From positions 3,426-39,018 of the forward strand of contig DGPL01000024.1 of assembly GCA_002390425.1 (NCBI GenBank): a stretch of 35,593 nucleotides of DNA, written 5' to 3'. A program made the position numbers and the translations under genes. This document shows positions 24,330 to 32,110 of this stretch, in pieces (the first letter of the stretch is position 1; every line of letters starts with the position of its first letter). The stretch comes from Kordiimonadaceae bacterium UBA4441 (GTDB lineage: Bacteria; Pseudomonadota; Alphaproteobacteria; Sphingomonadales; Emcibacteraceae). The notes below the pieces were generated by a model. It searched no databases and was not told the DNA's origin. It saw only the letters and a list, made by a program, of their open reading frames with translations.

Positions 24330-25355
24330 ATGAAAAGCTTAGTTAAATCAAAACCCGAAATCGGAATATGGCTTGAATCCGTCGACAAACCAACCATTGG
24401 GCATAATGACGTTTTAATAAAAGTTAAGAAAACGGCCATTTGCGGAACTGATATTCACATTTTCAATTGGGATGATTGGGCACAAAAAACCATTCCGGTT
24501 CCCATGACCGTTGGTCACGAATTTTCTGGAAAAATTGTTGAAATAGGATCAGAAGTCGCAGGACTTAAAATTGGTGATCGTGTTTCCGCGGAAGGGCATG
24601 TTACCTGTGGGCATTGTCGAAAATGTCGCGCGGGAGACCGTCATTTGTGTCGCAACACCATCGGAATTGGTGTTAATCGCCCGGGTGCTTTTGGGGAATT
24701 TATCAGTGTCCCCGCATCAAATGTTTGCCCGCTACCGCCAACAATCAGTGATGATCTCGGAGCGATATTAGACCCACTTGGAAATGCTGCGCACACCGCC
24801 TTATGTTATGACCTTGTAGGTGAAGATGTATTAATTACGGGCGCAGGACCGATTGGTATTATGGCTGTGGCCATCGCGAAACATGTGGGTGCGCGAAATG
24901 TAGTCATAACAGATGTCAATGATTACCGCTTAGGCATTGCGAAACAAATGGGCGCAACACGTGCGATCAATGTGTCACGTAAATCGACAAAAAATGTAAT
25001 GAGTGAGCTTAATATGACTGAAGGGTTTGACGTCGGATTAGAAATGTCCGGTAATCCATCCGCCTTTTCAGATATGCTCAATACTATGAACCATGGTGGC
25101 AAAATTGCTTTACTTGGTATCCTGCCAGATGAAACACCAATTGATTGGAACCAGGTCATATTTAAAGGATTGGAAATCAAAGGAATTTATGGGCGACGCA
25201 TGTTTGAAACATGGTATAAAATGATAGCTATGCTTGAAAGTGGGCTGGATTTAAGTCCCGTTATGACCCATCAATATAAAATTGATGATTATGAAGAAGC
25301 TTTTGAAATAATGAGATCGGGGAAGTCTGGTAAAGTAATCCTAGACTGGGGCTAA
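24330..25355 (+). CDS. tdh: L-threonine 3-dehydrogenase
   Basis: This 341-residue zinc-dependent medium-chain dehydrogenase oxidises L-threonine with NAD to 2-amino-3-ketobutyrate, the substrate of Kbl. Catalytic zinc residues Cys38, His63 and Glu64 (AICGTDIH, GHEFSG) are present, as are the four cysteines of the structural zinc lobe (CGHCRKCRAGDRHLC) and the NAD-binding GAGPIGIMAVAIA. The length equals that of E. coli Tdh. It begins eight bases after kbl and is presumably co-regulated by the XRE-cupin protein. No clear terminator follows; a convergent small gene starts 6 bases beyond its stop. Confidence 0.96.
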   Translation: MKSLVKSKPEIGIWLESVDKPTIGHNDVLIKVKKTAICGTDIHIFNWDDWAQKTIPVPMTVGHEFSGKIVEIGSEVAGLKIGDRVSAEGHVTCGHCRKCRAGDRHLCRNTIGIGVNRPGAFGEFISVPASNVCPLPPTISDDLGAILDPLGNAAHTALCYDLVGEDVLITGAGPIGIMAVAIAKHVGARNVVITDVNDYRLGIAKQMGATRAINVSRKSTKNVMSELNMTEGFDVGLEMSGNPSAFSDMLNTMNHGGKIALLGILPDETPIDWNQVIFKGLEIKGIYGRRMFETWYKMIAMLESGLDLSPVMTHQYKIDDYEEAFEIMRSGKSGKVILDWG

Positions 25356-25361
25356 TCCATA

Positions 25362-25484
25362 TTACAATTCATTATTTTGTTTCTTCTTTTTAAGAGATTT
25401 CTCTTCTTTAATTTCTTGATAGAGAGATTCATATATAACAAAAAACACAAGGAATATCATTCCGAACATTAGCAAACTAACCAT
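25362..25484 (-). CDS. 40-residue single-pass membrane peptide, unknown
   Basis: A short frame on the minus strand encodes one hydrophobic segment (about residues 2-18, LLMFGMIFLVFFVIY) and a highly charged Lys/Glu tail (QEIKEEKSLKKKKQ). AAGGA lies about eleven bases before the ATG at 25484. This is the architecture of small accessory membrane proteins. I do not recognise the family. It is convergent with tdh, with stops seven bases apart. Charge pattern and ribosome site argue that it is real, but its shortness keeps confidence moderate. Confidence 0.45.
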   Translation of the reverse strand: MVSLLMFGMIFLVFFVIYESLYQEIKEEKSLKKKKQNNEL

Positions 25485-25585
25485 TTTATATCATTCCTTA
25501 TTATCAAATTGAATAAGCTTAACTTATCTCACATTTATAAATAATACCTTAAATTTCTGGGAATTTATATTTTATTAGGATAATA

Positions 25586-25630
25586 ATGCTAAAGTTATTG
25601 CAAACATTAATCGTAAATAAGCAGGACTAA
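25586..25630 (+). CDS. 14-residue leader peptide ahead of the O-ligase gene (candidate)
   Basis: ATG at 25586 follows AGGA by five bases and opens a 14-codon frame (MLKLLQTLIVNKQD) that stops at 25628-25630, two bases before the GTG start of the next gene. The AGGA of that next gene lies inside this frame, so translation of the peptide could control the downstream start. No codon run typical of amino-acid attenuators is seen. Confidence 0.35.
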   Translation: MLKLLQTLIVNKQD

Positions 25631-25632
25631 TT

Positions 25633-26916
25633 GTGAGAGATATATTACTAGCTCTTTTTCTTTTCTCGGCCTTTCCTATGATCCTTTATCGATATCATAT
25701 TGGGGCTTTGATAATCGGATTCATTTCATTCATGTATCCACAAAGCAATGTTTATGGTTTCGCCTTAACTATGCCATGGCTTGATTATTTCTTTATGACT
25801 ACTTTTGCCAGTTATATGCTTTGGCAAGGGTTTAAAGATTATAAGCACCATTACCTCATTACATATGTGATCTTCTTATATATCTTTACGTGCATAACGA
25901 CATATAATGCATTTGATGTTGATATGGCCTATGAAAAATGGGTTAGCTTTACGAAAATACTTGTGTTGGCTTACCTAATATTTGCTATGCTTAATACCGA
26001 AAGACGCATTAACACCTTTCTCAAAGTCTTTGTTTTATCGATTGGTTTTTATGGCATTAAAGGCGGAATATTTACGCTTCTTACAGGTGGCGGTTACCAT
26101 GTCGTCGGCCCTCCCTTTAGCTTCTTTGAAGATAATAATGCGATGGCTTTAACGCTTACGATGACATTTCCATTTATGTTATATTTTATTTCGCACGCAG
26201 ATTACAAACTTGAGAGATATTTCAGTATTTTTTGCGCCTTAAGTTCTGCTGTTGCTATTCTTGGTACGCAGTCTCGGACAGGTTTTATCGCCATAACAGC
26301 TACATTTTTATATTATACTTGGCACATTAAAAAACTCAGCAAAGCCCTCTTATTTATTGTTCCAATTGGAATGGTTGCGCTCTTCTTCATGGCCGATACA
26401 TGGTCAGAAAGAATGTCCACGTCTACAGAGTTAGAAACAGACGGATCATTTCAAGGGCGTGTTGAAATGTGGAAAGCTTCTTACCGCATTGCCACTGACC
26501 ACCCATTTCTTGGAGGCGGGTTTGATGTTATTTACGTTCCACAGGTCATCGCTAAATATATTCCTAGTGACCTAGAACCACTCGCGATTCATTCATCATA
26601 TTTCCAGATGATTGCGGAACATGGCTATCTTGGTTTAGCAATATATTTAACCATGCTTTATTTGATTTTTCATACGGCTAGAAAATTCCATAAAGCAACG
26701 CGCACACCAGGAAAAATATCGAAACCTGCTGAATTATCCGTGGCTTTAAGAGCTGCCATAGGTGGATATATGGTAATGTCTCTCACCTTGAATATGGCTT
26801 TCTTTGATATTCTTTATTTCCTGATCGCTGTAACCGCTGTTGCTGACTTACTATATCGCAAAAGTGAAAATCATGTTCGCAATAAAATAAGCAAAGAAGC
26901 CCTATCGATTGCCTAA
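25633..26916 (+). CDS. O-glycosylation / O-antigen ligase-like membrane protein (exosortase-A-associated type)
   Basis: A 427-residue integral membrane protein with about ten to twelve hydrophobic segments. The N-terminus MRDILLALFLFSAFPMILYR and the mid region FFEDNNAMALTLTMTFPF fit the 'putative O-glycosylation ligase, exosortase A-associated' family. The large loop with FLGGGFDVIY and HSSYFQMIAEHGYLGL is the Wzy/WaaL-like segment. Such enzymes join glycans to lipid or protein on the outer face of the inner membrane. No exosortase or glycosyltransferase gene is nearby. The start is GTG 25633 after AGGA at 25623-25626. Its stop lies three bases from that of convergent msrA. Confidence 0.78.
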   Translation: MRDILLALFLFSAFPMILYRYHIGALIIGFISFMYPQSNVYGFALTMPWLDYFFMTTFASYMLWQGFKDYKHHYLITYVIFLYIFTCITTYNAFDVDMAYEKWVSFTKILVLAYLIFAMLNTERRINTFLKVFVLSIGFYGIKGGIFTLLTGGGYHVVGPPFSFFEDNNAMALTLTMTFPFMLYFISHADYKLERYFSIFCALSSAVAILGTQSRTGFIAITATFLYYTWHIKKLSKALLFIVPIGMVALFFMADTWSERMSTSTELETDGSFQGRVEMWKASYRIATDHPFLGGGFDVIYVPQVIAKYIPSDLEPLAIHSSYFQMIAEHGYLGLAIYLTMLYLIFHTARKFHKATRTPGKISKPAELSVALRAAIGGYMVMSLTLNMAFFDILYFLIAVTAVADLLYRKSENHVRNKISKEALSIA

Positions 26917-26919
26917 GTA

Positions 26920-27393
26920 TTAAGAGACACAAGCAATCGTTATGCCTTTTTTCTCAAGATACTTTTGATGATATTCTTCCGCGCGCCAAAATTTATCTGC
27001 GACTTCTAAAGACGTGACAACAGGGTTTTGGAATTTGCCAGAAGCATCAAGTGCTGCAATAGATTTTTCAGCTATATTCTTTTGTAATTCATCTAGATAA
27101 AAAATAGCAGAACGATATTGTTTCCCTTGATCAGGTCCTTGCCGATTTAATGTCGTAGGGTCATGAAATTCCCATAATTTTTCAAGTAATCCTTCATAAC
27201 CTATAACCGACGGATCATATTTTATTTCGATGGCTTCTGCATGACCCGTTGTTTTACCGCAGATTTCTTCATAGGTTGGGTCTTCTGTATCCCCGCCGAT
27301 GTATCCAACTTGTGTTTCTTTAACACCGTCTACTTTTGAGAAATTGAGTTCAACCCCCCAAAAGCATCCTGCTGCAAAAATTGCTGTTTCCAT
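26920..27393 (-). CDS. msrA: Peptide methionine-S-sulfoxide reductase
   Basis: This 157-residue enzyme reduces the S epimer of methionine sulfoxide in oxidised proteins. The active-site motif GCFWG carries the catalytic Cys10; the family pattern continues with GYIGGDTEDPTYEEICGKTTGHAEAIEI and the QGPDQGKQYRSAIFY region. A Cys near the C-terminus (ITIACVS) could act as the resolving residue. It lies 14 bases downstream of the aldo/keto reductase gene on the same strand, so they probably share a transcript. The complementary msrB is divergent on the other side. Confidence 0.95.
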   Translation of the reverse strand: METAIFAAGCFWGVELNFSKVDGVKETQVGYIGGDTEDPTYEEICGKTTGHAEAIEIKYDPSVIGYEGLLEKLWEFHDPTTLNRQGPDQGKQYRSAIFYLDELQKNIAEKSIAALDASGKFQNPVVTSLEVADKFWRAEEYHQKYLEKKGITIACVS

Positions 27394-27407
27394 TTTGATT
27401 TCCTTTC

Positions 27408-28454
27408 CTATGGAGCTGGTGAAGGATTTTCGCGGTGAATTTTATTAACGGCCGCTTCTAACTCATCATCCCATTCAATTTCAAATGCGTCTATATTTTC
27501 TTTTAACTGATCCATAGTCGTAGCGCCAATAATATTTGTGGTCATAAAGGGCCGCGTATCGACAAATTTTTGCGCTAGTTGTGTTAATGATATCCCACGC
27601 TCCCGCGCGAGTTTTTCATATTTCAAAATGGCCTCTGCGGTATGGTTCGACTGATAGCGGGTTGTAAAGCCAGGGAACCTTTCGCGGCGGCTACCTTTTG
27701 GTAAGGCACCATTGGTATATTTACCCGTAAGTGAGCCACCACCAAGCGGCGAATAAGCGGCTAGCCCGATATCTTCACGTGCAGCAATTTCAGCCAATCC
27801 GTGCTCAAATAATCTATTTATTAAACTATAAGCATTTTGGATAATGGTTGGTCGTGGACCAACGCCATTATTTGAATGTTCAAGATATTTCATAACGCCC
27901 CAAGGCGTTTCGTTTGAAACAGCAATATGTCTTATTTTTCCAGCCTTTTGAAACCCATCAAGAATGCTAAGTGTTTCTTCAATCGGTATGGCACCTGGAT
28001 CTTCTTGATGTTCATATCCGAAGCTATCGGCAAATAATCCAATTTTACGATCAGGCCAATGTAAATAATAAACATCAATATAATCTGTATCCAACCGTTT
28101 AAGGCTTCCTTCTAAAGCGGCTGTGATTTGTTCCTTATTCAGACGAGTTTCCGAATGGCTTTCACGTAGAAAATCCATATTGGAGCGGCCAGCAACCTTA
28201 CTAGCAATCATCACATCATCGCGCGATTTGGTTTTAAGCCAATTACCAATTATTTTTTCTGTCTCGCCTGCAAATTCAGGACCGGAAGGAACTGCATATA
28301 ATTCCGCCGTATCAATAAAATTTACCCCGCGAGAAAAAGCATAATCGAGCTGCTCGTGTGATTCTGGTTCTGAATTCTGGCGTCCAAACGTCATGGTTCC
28401 GAGAGAAACATTGGAAACTTTTAATTCGGTTTTACCCAAAGTACGGCATTGCAC
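27408..28454 (-). CDS. Aldo/keto reductase (Tas-like, NADP(H)-dependent)
   Basis: A 348-residue TIM-barrel oxidoreductase close to the E. coli Tas type in length and N-terminus (RTLGKTELKVSNVSLGTMTFG). The catalytic tetrad is visible: Asp and Tyr in FIDTAELYAVP, Lys in VMIASKVAG, His in YYLHWPDR. Cofactor-binding patterns AYSPLGGGSLTGKY and NIIGATTMDQLKENI follow. Substrate is not predictable. It is the first gene of a probable two-gene unit with msrA and is divergent from msrB, so the three may respond to the same oxidative signal, which is my inference. Confidence 0.9.
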   Translation of the reverse strand: MQCRTLGKTELKVSNVSLGTMTFGRQNSEPESHEQLDYAFSRGVNFIDTAELYAVPSGPEFAGETEKIIGNWLKTKSRDDVMIASKVAGRSNMDFLRESHSETRLNKEQITAALEGSLKRLDTDYIDVYYLHWPDRKIGLFADSFGYEHQEDPGAIPIEETLSILDGFQKAGKIRHIAVSNETPWGVMKYLEHSNNGVGPRPTIIQNAYSLINRLFEHGLAEIAAREDIGLAAYSPLGGGSLTGKYTNGALPKGSRRERFPGFTTRYQSNHTAEAILKYEKLARERGISLTQLAQKFVDTRPFMTTNIIGATTMDQLKENIDAFEIEWDDELEAAVNKIHRENPSPAP

Positions 28455-28529
28455 AACAAATCCTTTATTTTTATTTTTTAGTTTGTGTTAGTATTCATAG
28501 GTAATCAACAATATCGAAATGTCAATATT

Positions 28530-28919
28530 ATGAAAAAAAACGATCAAGAATGGCGCGAAAAACTTGATGAAGAATCATATCAAGTGACCCGTCATGGTTG
28601 CACCGAGCATCCCTTTAGTGGCAAATATTATAATCATAAAGAAAATGGTACCTATAATTGTATTTGTTGTGATGCTCCACTTTTTTCATCCACCACCAAA
28701 TACGATAGCGGAAGTGGTTGGCCAAGTTATTATGAACCTCATAGTAATGAAGCCGTAACAGTTCATAGAGATACAAGCCATGGTATGATACGTGAAGAAG
28801 TTAAATGTACGAACTGCGATGCACATTTAGGGCACGTGTTTCCAGATGGCCCTAAACCAACAGGGCTACGCTATTGTATCAACAGCGCAGCCCTGGATTT
28901 TGAAAATAACAAAGATTAA
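28530..28919 (+). CDS. msrB: Peptide methionine-R-sulfoxide reductase
   Basis: This 129-residue protein reduces the R epimer of methionine sulfoxide. It has the zinc site Cys44/Cys47 and Cys93/Cys96 and the catalytic Cys116 in RYCINSAAL; GSGWPSYYEP and HLGHVFPDGP are diagnostic. I start it at ATG 28530 (MKKNDQEWRE); an in-frame GTG at 28485 would add 15 residues unlike the family. The ribosome site is weak. Its stop abuts the stop of convergent nrdB. With msrA 1.1 kb away it makes a complete methionine sulfoxide repair pair. Confidence 0.95.
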   Translation: MKKNDQEWREKLDEESYQVTRHGCTEHPFSGKYYNHKENGTYNCICCDAPLFSSTTKYDSGSGWPSYYEPHSNEAVTVHRDTSHGMIREEVKCTNCDAHLGHVFPDGPKPTGLRYCINSAALDFENNKD

Positions 28920-29879
28920 TTAATCGAACGCTTCTTCCCATTTTCCTTGTGTGGAAGCACGAGAATATTCTGTAGCACGGCTTTCAAAGAAATTCGCATG
29001 CTCAATACCATTTAGAATTTCATCCATCCAAGGTAGTGGGTTATTGCCAACAAAATATATTGGATTTAGCGCTAGCTGTGTTAAACGACGATCCGCAATA
29101 TAACGAATATAATCTTTTACTTCTTTAGCAGTTAAGCCTTCGATATCACCCATTTCAAACGCAAGATCAATGAAAGCATCTTCGTGCTTTACAACCGTTT
29201 TACAGGCTTCCGTTAAATCATGTTGTAATTCATCAGTCCAGACTTCTGGGTTCTCATGAACGAAAGAATGAAATAACTTAACTATCGATGTCATATGTAA
29301 CGTTTCATCACGAACGGACCAAGTTACAATTTGACCCATACCTTTCATTTTATTAAACCGCTGAAAGTTCATCAAAATGGCAAAGGACGCAAATAATTGT
29401 AATCCTTCTGTGAAGGCACCAAAAACAGCGAGCGTTTTCGCAATATCTTCATTGGTATCAATACCCCACATTTGCATGTAGTCGTATTTATCCTTCATTT
29501 CAGAATATTCGAGAAAGGCTTCATATTCCGTATCCGGAATGCCAAGTGTATCCAAAAGATGACTATAAGCGGCAACATGAACTGTTTCCATATTGGAAAA
29601 AGCCGCGAGCATCATTTGTACTTCTGTCGGCTTAAACACACGGCTATATTTTTGCATATAACAGTTGTTCACTTCAATATCGGCTTGAGTAAAGAACCGG
29701 AAAATATGCATCAGCAAATTGCGTTCCGTATCCGAAATTTTCATATTCCAGTCTTTAATATCATCCGCCATTGGTACTTCTTCTGGAAGCCAATGAACAC
29801 GCTGCTGCGTAAGCCAAGCATCATATGCCCAAGGATATTCGAATGGTTTATAAGAGACCCGCTCTTCAAGTAATGGCAT
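28920..29879 (-). CDS. nrdB: Ribonucleoside-diphosphate reductase, beta subunit (class I)
   Basis: This 319-residue subunit houses the metal-radical cofactor of ribonucleotide reductase. Di-metal ligands can be matched: Asp67 (TQADIEVNN), Glu98 and His101 (METVH), a Glu in TEGLQLFASF, and Glu/His in RDETLHMT. The radical tyrosine is Tyr105, four residues after His101, as in E. coli class Ia. It is shorter than the E. coli protein but complete. It follows nrdA after 18 bases. There is no N-terminal ATP cone. Confidence 0.96.
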   Translation of the reverse strand: MPLLEERVSYKPFEYPWAYDAWLTQQRVHWLPEEVPMADDIKDWNMKISDTERNLLMHIFRFFTQADIEVNNCYMQKYSRVFKPTEVQMMLAAFSNMETVHVAAYSHLLDTLGIPDTEYEAFLEYSEMKDKYDYMQMWGIDTNEDIAKTLAVFGAFTEGLQLFASFAILMNFQRFNKMKGMGQIVTWSVRDETLHMTSIVKLFHSFVHENPEVWTDELQHDLTEACKTVVKHEDAFIDLAFEMGDIEGLTAKEVKDYIRYIADRRLTQLALNPIYFVGNNPLPWMDEILNGIEHANFFESRATEYSRASTQGKWEEAFD

Positions 29880-29897
29880 CGTATTTTACCTAACTAA

Positions 29898-31739
29898 TTA
29901 TTGGCAAGACAAGCATTCTTCATAATCAGAAGATTCTTGAGCCTTTGCCATTGCTTTTAACATTTCTTCTTTTGCGTCTTCACCATTCGCATTAGAGTTT
30001 TCTGCGCGCTGGATCGAAAGTGAACGACAGTAATAAAGGCTCTTCAACCCTTTTTTCCACGCTTGGAAATGGATTTGATGAAGATCACGTTTATGTACAT
30101 CCGCCGGTAAGAAAATATTCACAGATTGCGCCTGATCGACCATTGGTGCGCGGTCCGCTGAATGTTCAACCACCCAACGTTGATCAAGTTCAAACGCTGT
30201 CTTAAACACATCTTTTTCAAGATCATCAAGAAAATCAAGATGCTGCACGGATCCGCCATTAATCGTAATATTAGACCATACTTCTTCCGTGTTCTGACCT
30301 TTTTTCTCAAGTAATTTTCTTAACGCACGATTTCGAACGTTAAAAGAGCCGGAAAGCGTTTTTTGTGTGAAGCTGTTGGCTGCAATTGGTTCAATTCCAG
30401 GGCTAGCTCCACCGCAAATCGTAGAAATCGATGCCGTCGGTGCAATTGCCGTTTTATTAGAAAAACGTTCCATCATACCGTAATCAGCAGCATCTGGGCA
30501 TGCGCCCTTTTCTTCAGCAAGCAAACGAGACGCGTTATCCACGCCCTCTTTAATATGATTAAAGATTTTCTTATTCCAAACTTGTGCCATCACTGATTCA
30601 AATGGGATCATGCGGTCTTGTAAAAATGAATGGAAACCCATTGCACCAAGACCAACACTACGTTCACGCATCGCAGCATAACGAGCACGAGACATGCTGT
30701 CAGGAGCACGGTCAATGAAATCTTGCAGAACATTATCAAGAAAACGCATGAGATCTTCAATGAATAATTCTTCGTCTTTCCATTCATCATACATTTCTAA
30801 GTTTATGGATGAAAGACAGCATACGGCTGTGCGTTGTTCTCCCAAATGGTCGATGCCGGTTGGTAATGTTATTTCACAACAAAGGTTAGACGTTTTCACA
30901 TTAAGGCCCGCAAGCTTATGATGCTCTGGTGTTGCATCATTAACATGATCAATATTCAGAATATAAGGCTCACCCGTTTCAATACGTGCCGTCAGAATTC
31001 TAATCCATAGCTCACGCGCGGAAACTGTTTTTTGTACGGCACCGTCATGAGGGCTAACAAGAGCCCATTCATCGTCTTTTTCAACGGCACGCATAAAGGC
31101 ATTAGAAACCGCAACACCGTGATGAAGATTTAGAGCCTTCCGGTTCGGATCGCCACCGGTTGGACGGCGGATTTCCACAAATTCTTCAATTTCAGGGTGA
31201 TTAATAGGAAGATAAACAGCCGCAGAACCACGACGAAGTGATCCTTGTGAAATAGCAAGTGTTTGACTATCCATTACACGAATGAAAGGAATAATACCTG
31301 ATGTTTTACCATTTGTACTGACGTTCTCACCTATTGAACGTAGGTTACCCCAAAAACTGCCAATGCCGCCACCTTTAGATGCAAGCCATACATTTTCATT
31401 CCAAAGTTCTACAATACCTGAAAGACTGTCATTTGCTTCGTTTAGAAAACAGGAAATTGGAAGACCACGTTTTGTACCTCCATTACTAAGGACAGGTGTC
31501 GCAGGCATAAACCATAACTTACTTATATAATCATATAAGCGCTGCGAATGTGCTTCGTTATCACCATAATAACTTGCGACGCGCGCAAACATATCTTGAA
31601 AAGTTTCACCCGGCATAAGATAACGATCAGTTAAGGTCGCTTTACCGAAATCCGTAAGTAAGTCGTCTCTTCGATCATCGGTTTTTACACGTGCATGATC
31701 TTTTACTTGAATAGTTTCATTTAACAATGACGCAGACAA
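29898..31739 (-). CDS. nrdA: Ribonucleoside-diphosphate reductase, alpha subunit (class I, no ATP cone)
   Basis: This 613-residue catalytic subunit reduces ribonucleotides to deoxyribonucleotides. Key cysteines are visible: Cys97 in LPISCFLN, the active-site pair regions NLCCEITLP and VCCLSSINL, and the C-terminal redox pair Cys609/Cys612 (ECLSCQ). It starts almost directly with the catalytic barrel region and lacks the roughly 90-residue N-terminal ATP cone that gives dATP feedback in E. coli NrdA. The start is TTG 31739, seven bases after GGGAG; no ATG or GTG in frame lies between it and an upstream TAG. Expression likely comes from the promoter at 32001-32038. Confidence 0.94.
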   Translation of the reverse strand: MSASLLNETIQVKDHARVKTDDRRDDLLTDFGKATLTDRYLMPGETFQDMFARVASYYGDNEAHSQRLYDYISKLWFMPATPVLSNGGTKRGLPISCFLNEANDSLSGIVELWNENVWLASKGGGIGSFWGNLRSIGENVSTNGKTSGIIPFIRVMDSQTLAISQGSLRRGSAAVYLPINHPEIEEFVEIRRPTGGDPNRKALNLHHGVAVSNAFMRAVEKDDEWALVSPHDGAVQKTVSARELWIRILTARIETGEPYILNIDHVNDATPEHHKLAGLNVKTSNLCCEITLPTGIDHLGEQRTAVCCLSSINLEMYDEWKDEELFIEDLMRFLDNVLQDFIDRAPDSMSRARYAAMRERSVGLGAMGFHSFLQDRMIPFESVMAQVWNKKIFNHIKEGVDNASRLLAEEKGACPDAADYGMMERFSNKTAIAPTASISTICGGASPGIEPIAANSFTQKTLSGSFNVRNRALRKLLEKKGQNTEEVWSNITINGGSVQHLDFLDDLEKDVFKTAFELDQRWVVEHSADRAPMVDQAQSVNIFLPADVHKRDLHQIHFQAWKKGLKSLYYCRSLSIQRAENSNANGEDAKEEMLKAMAKAQESSDYEECLSCQ

Positions 31740-31760
31740 TATTCCACTCCCATAAATCCA

Positions 31761-31775
31761 ACCCGATTTCTTCGG
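31761..31775 (-). other. Short hairpin in the nrdA leader
   Basis: The minus strand can fold CCCGA-AGAAA-TCGGG shortly before the nrdA ribosome site. No T run follows, so it is not a terminator. It may influence translation start; this is inference from base pairing only. Confidence 0.3.
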
Positions 31776-31817
31776 GCCAAAACGCTTTTCCTAAAACGAC
31801 TCTAAAAAAGGCCAAAT

Positions 31818-31940
31818 TCATAATATAGATATCATAAAAAATGAACCTAACCGCGGCTTTTCAATATCGTCTCTTGTATATTTAATGGCAATCTTTTCTG
31901 GTATTTCACAACACCGACCACCTTGGTTGTTACAACAATT
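31818..31940 (-). other. Cysteine-rich 40-codon open frame in the nrdA leader, no usual start codon
   Basis: Within the 371-base gap between hrpB and nrdA, one minus-strand frame reads NCCNNQGGRCCEIPEKIAIK and continues YTRDDIEKPRLGSFF to a TGA at 31820-31818. It looks protein-like, but no ATG, GTG or TTG opens it. In the same frame an ATG at 31967 begins MFIKQQTS and hits TAA at 31943-31941, directly before the Cys-rich part. It may be a remnant gene, a leader peptide, or chance. Confidence 0.25.
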
Positions 31941-32000
31941 TTAGCTAGTCTGTTGCTTTATAAACATTTTCAAGAACAACACCCGTCAAAATTCCAAATA

Positions 32001-32038
32001 ACACAAGATATGGTATTTATGTGCATAGAAGTTGTCAA
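32001..32038 (-). promoter_or_regulatory. nrdA promoter with overlapping NrdR-like box
   Basis: On the minus strand a perfect TTGACA (32038-32033) is followed after 17 bases by TACCAT (32015-32010). Overlapping the -10 is ATACCATATCTTGTGT (32016-32001), which matches 13 of 16 positions of the NrdR consensus ACACWATATATWGTGT. A much weaker second box (9 of 16) lies 32 bases away, centre to centre, at 32033-32048 over the -35. Paired boxes about three helical turns apart are usual for NrdR repression. The implied leader is about 265 nt. Confidence 0.6.
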
Positions 32039-32110
32039 CAGCTAGTATGTCGCTTTTTTTTAAAAAATATCAAATGTTAACATTCCTGCGGGCTTGGGAA
32101 CAAAAAAATA

